Shown here piece by piece: positions 59,278 to 64,000 of a DNA stretch of 64,000 nt. This DNA comes from DASQHY01 sp035602605 (GTDB lineage Bacteria > Acidobacteriota > Terriglobia > Acidiferrales > UBA7541), in assembly GCA_035602605.1 (NCBI GenBank), contig DATNLZ010000069.1, positions 124,001 through 188,000 of the forward strand. The letters run 5' to 3'. Position numbers and translations under genes: made by a program. Each line of letters opens with the position of its first letter. The stretch's first letter is position 1. The notes beneath the pieces were generated by a model. It was given only the letters and a program-made list of their open reading frames with translations, did not search any database and was not told where the DNA came from.

Positions 59278-59408
59278 CCAGCGCCGCTTGGTCTTTGGTT
59301 GGCTTAGATGAAACGACTGTGCCTTTTACCTAGACAACGGGTCAATTGTTCGCTACAAAAGGAAGTGCGGCTGTCGCATGGGTCTTGGTTCGTGAGGAGG
59401 GTAATTCG

Positions 59409-60071
59409 ATGTACAAGAGTTTGGCAGTGCTCGGCGCACTCATGTTCATGATTGCTGTGGCCTCAGCCCAGGATATGCCGGGCAATCCTGCTGTCGCCGC
59501 GGCGGCAGATCGTGTGAGCTTGTCACCCGCAACACCGGCAGCGGCTCATCATCCCGTCGCCTACCCTGCACATCCTGCGCCGCGTCCTGCACCCCCCTAT
59601 GCGGCGTCCGGGGAGTTCGAGGTCTATCCCTGGCAGGTGGGCCTGGGCTACAGCTTCGTGCACTTCCAGTACATCGCCAACGCCAATATAAACTACAGCG
59701 GGCTCGACACTACGGTAACCTATTTTTTCAATCCATACGTCGGTGTCGAAGGTAACCTCACGAACGGATTTAGCAGCTATAACAACGTGGGCGCGAAATT
59801 TACCTTTTACGGCGGCGGCTTGCGCGTTGCTCGCCGCAGCGGACGTCGCTGGGAACCCTGGGGACACGCAACCTTTGGTCGCGCAAACGTTTTCCCGCAG
59901 ACAGCTTTCAAGAACACCGGGGGACTCGCGATTCAAGGCGGCGGAGGCTACGACTATCGATTGACCCCGCGGCTTTCCGTCCGCGCTGAGGGCGATTGGC
60001 TTCACTCGCGGTTGTTCAATACCACCCAGAATAACGTTAAGGTCGTTTTGGGCTTCGCATTCAACTTCTAA
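59409..60071 (+). CDS. Outer-membrane beta-barrel protein
   Basis: 220-residue exported protein. Signal peptide MYKSLAVLGALMFMIAVASA, then a Pro/Ala/His-rich segment (about residues 30-65) and a small barrel with alternating strands (WQVGLGYSFVHFQYI, VTYFFNPYVGVEGNLTNGFS, LSVRAEGDWLHSRLF) ending in aromatic Phe (KVVLGFAFNF), as expected for assembly by the Bam complex. Resembles the eight-stranded OmpA-like/OprF-type barrels common in Acidobacteriota. ATG 59409 preceded by GAGGAGG. Function not specific. Confidence 0.75.
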   Translation: MYKSLAVLGALMFMIAVASAQDMPGNPAVAAAADRVSLSPATPAAAHHPVAYPAHPAPRPAPPYAASGEFEVYPWQVGLGYSFVHFQYIANANINYSGLDTTVTYFFNPYVGVEGNLTNGFSSYNNVGAKFTFYGGGLRVARRSGRRWEPWGHATFGRANVFPQTAFKNTGGLAIQGGGGYDYRLTPRLSVRAEGDWLHSRLFNTTQNNVKVVLGFAFNF

Positions 60072-60086
60072 TGTAGCGTCTTCTGG

Positions 60087-60689
60087 CTAACCCTGAAGTT
60101 TCGGGGGATACCCTTGGAAATCAGCTTCGCGAAATAGTTCACTTTCAAACGCGAATAACTGCGTATCAGGATTTTTCCAAGCTTCCGCAGGCAGACCTGC
60201 CTTGCGGCAAATTTCCTCGAGAAAGCGTTCTCGCGTCCATGCTCGCTCGGAGGCGACTTGGGGCAGCAGAACAGAACAAATATCGTGTTGCTTAACGATG
60301 AGTCCGTGACGGCCCACGTCAATGGCCTCTGGTTGGACCGGCAAGGGCGGTGAGAGCACCGAAATTTCAATTTCGAGATGCTCCACTTCTTCCGGAGCAA
60401 CCGGCATGAAGCGCAGATCGTAAAGTGCGGCGCTTACAGCACACGTGGCCACCGAACCAGCGAGTGGTTCGATCGATTCGATATTCCCAATGCATCCCCG
60501 AAGGTGGCCGGCGCGGCGTAACGTAACAAATACTCCGGCGGGTTGCGCGAGAATTCCGGTATGCGGGTCAATTCCAGGAACAGGAAGATGTTTGTGGCAT
60601 ACAGCTTCAACAATGGCGTTGCGGGCCAGCTTCAAGAGGGTTTGCTGGAGGTCTCTGGGAAGCCGCACCTCTTTAGGAAGCGGCGACAT
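60087..60689 (-). CDS. AMMECR1 domain protein
   Basis: 200-residue protein of the AMMECR1 family, whose cellular role in bacteria is not settled. Its hallmark is the block AGHLRGCIGNIE, followed by DLRFMPVAPEEVEHLEIEIS. Also visible are the start LLKLARNAIVEAVCHKHLPV and C-terminal QVASERAWTRERFLEEICRK. No signal peptide. Its start overlaps the 3' end of pgsA by 17 bases on the same strand, so it is read after pgsA. Confidence 0.88.
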   Translation of the reverse strand: MSPLPKEVRLPRDLQQTLLKLARNAIVEAVCHKHLPVPGIDPHTGILAQPAGVFVTLRRAGHLRGCIGNIESIEPLAGSVATCAVSAALYDLRFMPVAPEEVEHLEIEISVLSPPLPVQPEAIDVGRHGLIVKQHDICSVLLPQVASERAWTRERFLEEICRKAGLPAEAWKNPDTQLFAFESELFREADFQGYPPKLQG

Positions 60690-61299
60690 CCTGAGTCTTT
60701 TTTCGGCGCTCGAGCACCCCCAATCGGCGTCGCTGCTTCACACGGTCATCCACGTGACTCCAAAAGCGAAGAAAATACTGAATCGCAGAAGCAACGGCGC
60801 TGACTACGACCAGCCACAGCAAAAGGGCACCGATCAATTTGAAGGGTGCATGGCGCGCACCTAAAATGACCGCGGCGACGGCAAGGACTTGCAAAACCAT
60901 TTTGGTCTTGCCCAACGCGGAGGCTCGTATTGTGAATCCCTCGGCGGAAGCGATATTCCGCAAACCGAGCACTGTGAATTCGCGGCCGATGATGATAACT
61001 ACCATCCATGCCGGGACCAGACGCATATCCACCAGCGAAATGAATGCTGCCGAAATCAGCAATTTGTCGGCGATGGGATCAAGCAGAATGCCAAGGGTGG
61101 TGACTTGCAGACGGCGGCGCGCGAAGTACCCATCGGCCCAGTCGGTTGCTGCGGCGGCGAGGAGAATCATAACGCCCCACACTTCAAAATGGACCGGCAC
61201 TCCAAAAAATTCGAGGTTGGGAGAGCGTGTAAGCAAAACAGCAATCAGCAAGGGTACAAAAAAAATTCTTAGAACCGTCAGACTGTTCGGAAGGTTCAT
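60673..61299 (-). CDS. pgsA: Phosphatidylglycerophosphate synthase
   Basis: CDP-alcohol phosphatidyltransferase that joins CDP-diacylglycerol with glycerol-3-phosphate for phosphatidylglycerol and cardiolipin synthesis. The family signature is complete: DWADGYFARRRLQVTTLGIL then LDPIADK, giving DGxxAR...GxxxDxxxD. About four to five hydrophobic helices. ATG 61299 gives MNLPNSLTVLRIFFVPLL, the canonical start; the frame extends to 61401 without support. 208 residues. Followed by the AMMECR1 gene. Confidence 0.92.
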   Translation of the reverse strand: MNLPNSLTVLRIFFVPLLIAVLLTRSPNLEFFGVPVHFEVWGVMILLAAAATDWADGYFARRRLQVTTLGILLDPIADKLLISAAFISLVDMRLVPAWMVVIIIGREFTVLGLRNIASAEGFTIRASALGKTKMVLQVLAVAAVILGARHAPFKLIGALLLWLVVVSAVASAIQYFLRFWSHVDDRVKQRRRLGVLERRKKTQDVAAS

Positions 61300-61747
61300 A
61301 GAGTATGAAGTTGGCCAGCCACCCCGCCGCTTCGGGCCCGTGCAAGGTGTCCACACTATAGCCCCCGGCCGTATCTCAGTCAACGCCGCACACCAAGCCA
61401 AACCGGCTCATCCCCGTGGACAGCCCTAAACCGTTTCTTAAGAGTCATCTCCGGACCGCAAATCGGATCATTAATCCTGTGGATATTTTTGTGGAAAACG
61501 CCGGTGGCCCTAGCGCAACTGTCGCGGATGGGGGTCAGGGTTTTTCCCCGAAGTACGCCAAAACTGTCCTAATCGATTGTAGACACTAGACTTGGAGTGT
61601 AATGTTCCATTCATGTTGAGCGCTTGGTTCAAGAGCAGGGGCTAGGCGCAGAATCCCAGATTTGCACAAGGATGCAGCATTCCGTGTATCACCCCTAGGG
61701 GTGTTTGTCGTCTTGGAAATGCTTGCTAGTTATGATCTTTCAGGGTA
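61300..61747. other. Intergenic stretch upstream of pgsA
   Basis: Nearly 450 bases without a supportable gene. It should contain the pgsA promoter on the minus strand. I see no hairpin-T-run terminator, repeat or RNA gene. Confidence 0.4.
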
Positions 61748-61948
61748 TCAGATACTACGCGGACCACGCAAAACTCGGGCGGGAAGCAAAATAAGTGAGC
61801 GAAAGAATTCCAGGACACCCGTGACCACGATCCCCACCAATCGGAAGGGCAACACCAGCAGCCAAATAACCGGATACAGCACGAGTGCCAACAGAGCAAG
61901 CGGCCAGCACAAGACGAATAGAATGCACCAAAGAAGAAGAGTGAACAC
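61748..61948 (-). CDS. Small two-helix membrane protein
   Basis: 66-residue strongly hydrophobic protein: LLLWCILFVLCWPLALLALV and VIWLLVLPFRLVGIVVTGVL form two likely membrane helices, with a short basic C-terminus (LLPARVLRGPRSI). GTG start at 61948 with a strong AGGAGGG upstream, which is why I accept it. No recognised family. Located between hflX and pgsA on the same strand. Confidence 0.5.
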   Translation of the reverse strand: MFTLLLWCILFVLCWPLALLALVLYPVIWLLVLPFRLVGIVVTGVLEFFRSLILLPARVLRGPRSI

Positions 61949-62020
61949 CGATACCCTCCTAGCGAACCTGAACTAAGTACGAATCACCCGGCAAAATAGT
62001 TCCTTGGCGGTAAGCAAATC

Positions 62021-63379
62021 CTAAGGCTTAAGTTTCAAATTACGCGCGACCGAAAGTGGAATTTCGGCCTCGAAATTCATATGCGAATCCTGCACCTCGG
62101 AATGCAAGACCCGCCCAAGGGCGTGAACCAGAGCGAGCGTACGTCCATCGGACAATGGCACTGAAAAAGACAGCCGTTCAACGGGATCGAGGGGCATCGC
62201 CTGGTCAAGTCGCACCAGAAGTTCGTCCAGCCCCGCGCCAGTAAGCGCTGAAACGAAAACGGCATCCTTTCTGTATTGAGCAGAATCCATAGAAGGATCG
62301 CGGTGCGCTTTCTTGGGCGCGGCAAAAGCCGCAAGCTGTTCCTGGGACAGACGATCTATTTTATTTAATACCCGCAAGCGCGGTGTCGCCTCGACGCCGA
62401 GGTCCTTCAAAATTTTCTCGACTTCAGCATCGAGCTCGGTTTGCTGTGGATTAGAAACGTCACTGACATTGAGGATAAGCGCCGCTTCCTGGACTTCCTC
62501 GAGGGTGGCGCGAAACGCCGTGAGCAAAGGTTTGGGCAAATCACGTATGAATCCGACGGTATCGGAGAGCAGAACCCGGCGATTCGACGGCAGGCGAATA
62601 GCGCGTACTGTAGGATCGAGCGTGGCAAACATTTTGGGAGAGACGAGAACGTCCGCGCGACTGAGCGCGTTGAACAAAGTTGATTTCCCTGCATTGGTGT
62701 AACCAACGAGCGCTACGGTACCGAGCGGTACGGCCTGGCGCGATTGACGGCGCAAGAACCGCTGTTTGCGGATGGCTTCGATGCCCTTCTGAATCTTGCC
62801 GACGCGGTCGCGAATACGCCGCCGATCGGTTTCGAGTTTCTGCTCGCCCGGGCCTCGCACACCGATGCGGCCACCGGCACTGCTCGAGCCTCCGCTCCGC
62901 CCGCCGAGCCGCGACATTTCCGTGCCGCGCCCAGTAATGCGCGGAGCCATATAATTCAACTGCGCCAGCTCGATCTGCAGCTGACCCTCGCGGCTGCGGG
63001 CGTGGCGTGCAAAGATATCGAGAATCAGCTGGGTGCGGTCAATCACGCGGCATTCAGTGACCTGTTCGATGTTGCGCTGCTGTACCGGCGAAAGATTGCG
63101 ATCGAAGATGATGAGCGGCGCGTGACGCATCTGTGCTTCGATTCTTACTTCTTCGAGCTTGCCGCGCCCGACCAGGGTGGCGGGGTCGGGGGCGTCGCGC
63201 ATCTGGAAAACGCTGCCAGCAATTTCCGCTCCTGCGCTGCGGGCCAACTCCTCAAGTTCAGCGAGCGATTCCCGTCCGGGTTCGCCTGCGGGCACACCAG
63301 GAATGCGAGGTGCGCGCTTCCAGCCAACCCCAACCAACAGAACACGTTCGGCAACAGACGTATCGCGCAAGCTTCTCAT
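62021..63379 (-). CDS. hflX: GTPase HflX
   Basis: Ribosome-associated GTPase that can split stalled or stressed ribosomes. The N-terminal HflX domain is seen (DPATLVGRGKLEEVRIEAQ, IIFDRNLSPVQQRNIEQ, then DIFARHARSREGQLQIELAQ). G-domain motifs: G1 VALVGYTNAGKSTLFN, G3 DTVGFIRDLP and G4 NKID in VLNKIDRLS. 452 residues. Lies 62 bases after miaA on the same strand; the miaA-hfq-hflX order of many proteobacteria is present without hfq. Confidence 0.94.
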   Translation of the reverse strand: MRSLRDTSVAERVLLVGVGWKRAPRIPGVPAGEPGRESLAELEELARSAGAEIAGSVFQMRDAPDPATLVGRGKLEEVRIEAQMRHAPLIIFDRNLSPVQQRNIEQVTECRVIDRTQLILDIFARHARSREGQLQIELAQLNYMAPRITGRGTEMSRLGGRSGGSSSAGGRIGVRGPGEQKLETDRRRIRDRVGKIQKGIEAIRKQRFLRRQSRQAVPLGTVALVGYTNAGKSTLFNALSRADVLVSPKMFATLDPTVRAIRLPSNRRVLLSDTVGFIRDLPKPLLTAFRATLEEVQEAALILNVSDVSNPQQTELDAEVEKILKDLGVEATPRLRVLNKIDRLSQEQLAAFAAPKKAHRDPSMDSAQYRKDAVFVSALTGAGLDELLVRLDQAMPLDPVERLSFSVPLSDGRTLALVHALGRVLHSEVQDSHMNFEAEIPLSVARNLKLKP

Positions 63380-63441
63380 CGGGCGAGCAATCGATCAGAT
63401 GGCGGGTAGCAAAGCAAGTGAGATCTGCCTCTTATCTTACA

Positions 63442-64000
63442 TTATACGTCCTTTGTGACGGTGGCGCGAGCTGGCGGATTGGGCAGCTCGGCTTTTAGGT
63501 TCGCCGATACCAAGGCTTGGATCGCGGCGCTGTCGCCGAAGCCCTTGAACCAGCAAACGTCGGGCACCTTGCGAAACCAGGTGAGCTGGCGCTTGGCGTA
63601 ACGATGCGTGGCCTGCTCAATGTCGGCAACCGCATCTTCTAAACCCATCGAACCACTAAGGTGTACGCGAAGCTCGCGATAGCCGATGAAGTCAAAGGGC
63701 TTGCAATGCCCGGGAACACCGCTGGCCACAAGCTGCCGAACTTCCTCAAGCCAGCCACGATCGAGCATCGCGGTTATACGGCTGGCGATGCGCGTCTTGA
63801 GCTCCGCACGCGGTGGCGCGAGACCGATCTTTATGGGGCGAAAACCCTCAAGTGGCGTACGGCCGGAACGATGCACATCGGAGATTCGCTTCCCCGTAAG
63901 CATGCAAACTTCGATGGCGCGGATGAGCTTCTGATGATCGCGCGGCGCGATGCGAGCGGCGGTCTCGCTATCCATGCGCATGAGCATACGGTGAAGGTAA
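63442..64000 (-). CDS. miaA: tRNA dimethylallyltransferase MiaA, C-terminal part
   Basis: 3' portion of miaA; the gene continues past the window end, so the start and the ATP-binding N-terminus are missing. The visible part has the family sequence MDSETAARIAPRDHQKLIRA and GKRISDVHRSG. A zone near GFRPIKIGLAPPRAEL, FDFIGYRELR and the tRNA-contact RYAKRQLTWFRK also match. MiaA adds a dimethylallyl group to A37 of tRNAs reading UNN codons. Followed by hflX. The frame is open to the edge. Confidence 0.92.
   Translation of the reverse strand, partial: YLHRMLMRMDSETAARIAPRDHQKLIRAIEVCMLTGKRISDVHRSGRTPLEGFRPIKIGLAPPRAELKTRIASRITAMLDRGWLEEVRQLVASGVPGHCKPFDFIGYRELRVHLSGSMGLEDAVADIEQATHRYAKRQLTWFRKVPDVCWFKGFGDSAAIQALVSANLKAELPNPPARATVTKDV

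Overview
The window looks like a chromosomal segment of an Acidobacteriota, probably the soil class Terriglobia (Koribacter/Sulfotelmatobacter-like). This is inferred from gene content and style: the run tig-clpP-clpX-lon-rho, a GH130 gene beside a fused glycosyltransferase, a secreted DUF885 protein, GAF-ANTAR and PAS regulators, and many small unrecognised proteins. No rRNA or species marker is present, so the assignment is provisional.

Bases 1-16000 are accessory-like. They hold a flavin amine oxidase, a minus-strand glycan group (GT4 fusion, GH130, DUF1003), a B12-binding radical SAM protein, an OmpA-family envelope protein, a beta-propeller protein, a sugar-acid pair (DgoK-like kinase and IlvD/Edd dehydratase), a NixA/HoxN-type metal transporter, a PilZ protein and a NarL-type response regulator. 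A 22-bp direct repeat (5798 and 9267) and a decayed 3' half of a tRNA (9441-9489) suggest past recombination or integration.

Bases 16500-31000 are the most unusual part: a gas vesicle (gvp) locus. In order it has a tandem ArsA/Get3-type ATPase, GvpF/L-1, a GvpA/J/M-family protein, GvpF/L-2, two minus-strand small genes, GvpK, GvpJ, GvpA, a PAS histidine kinase, GvpF/L-3, GvpG, HemD, a GAF-ANTAR regulator and tRNA-Leu(TAG). No GvpN (MoxR-type AAA+ ATPase) or GvpO is seen; the ATPase in the locus is instead a Get3-like pseudo-dimer whose stop codon overlaps the start of gvpF/L-1. Two paralogous eight-cysteine zinc-ribbon proteins lie before and within the locus. Two otherwise unrelated small genes (16676 and 23654) share an ~80-bp leader. 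GvpA and GvpJ both carry Arg/Lys-rich tails. I regard this locus as the best candidate for an undescribed system: a gas vesicle variant with a Get3-type chaperone ATPase and its own sensor kinase and ANTAR regulator.

Bases 31000-64000 are mostly core functions. After a Rieske oxygenase come tig, clpP, clpX, lon and rho on the plus strand, then a compact minus-strand run hisS-aspS-mutL-fabI-cmk-DUF885 preceded by mrp. Next are two tandem ~920-980-residue proteins of unknown function with C-terminal PilZ domains, then secA and an outer-membrane barrel protein. AMMECR1, pgsA, a small membrane protein, hflX and a truncated miaA close the window on the minus strand.
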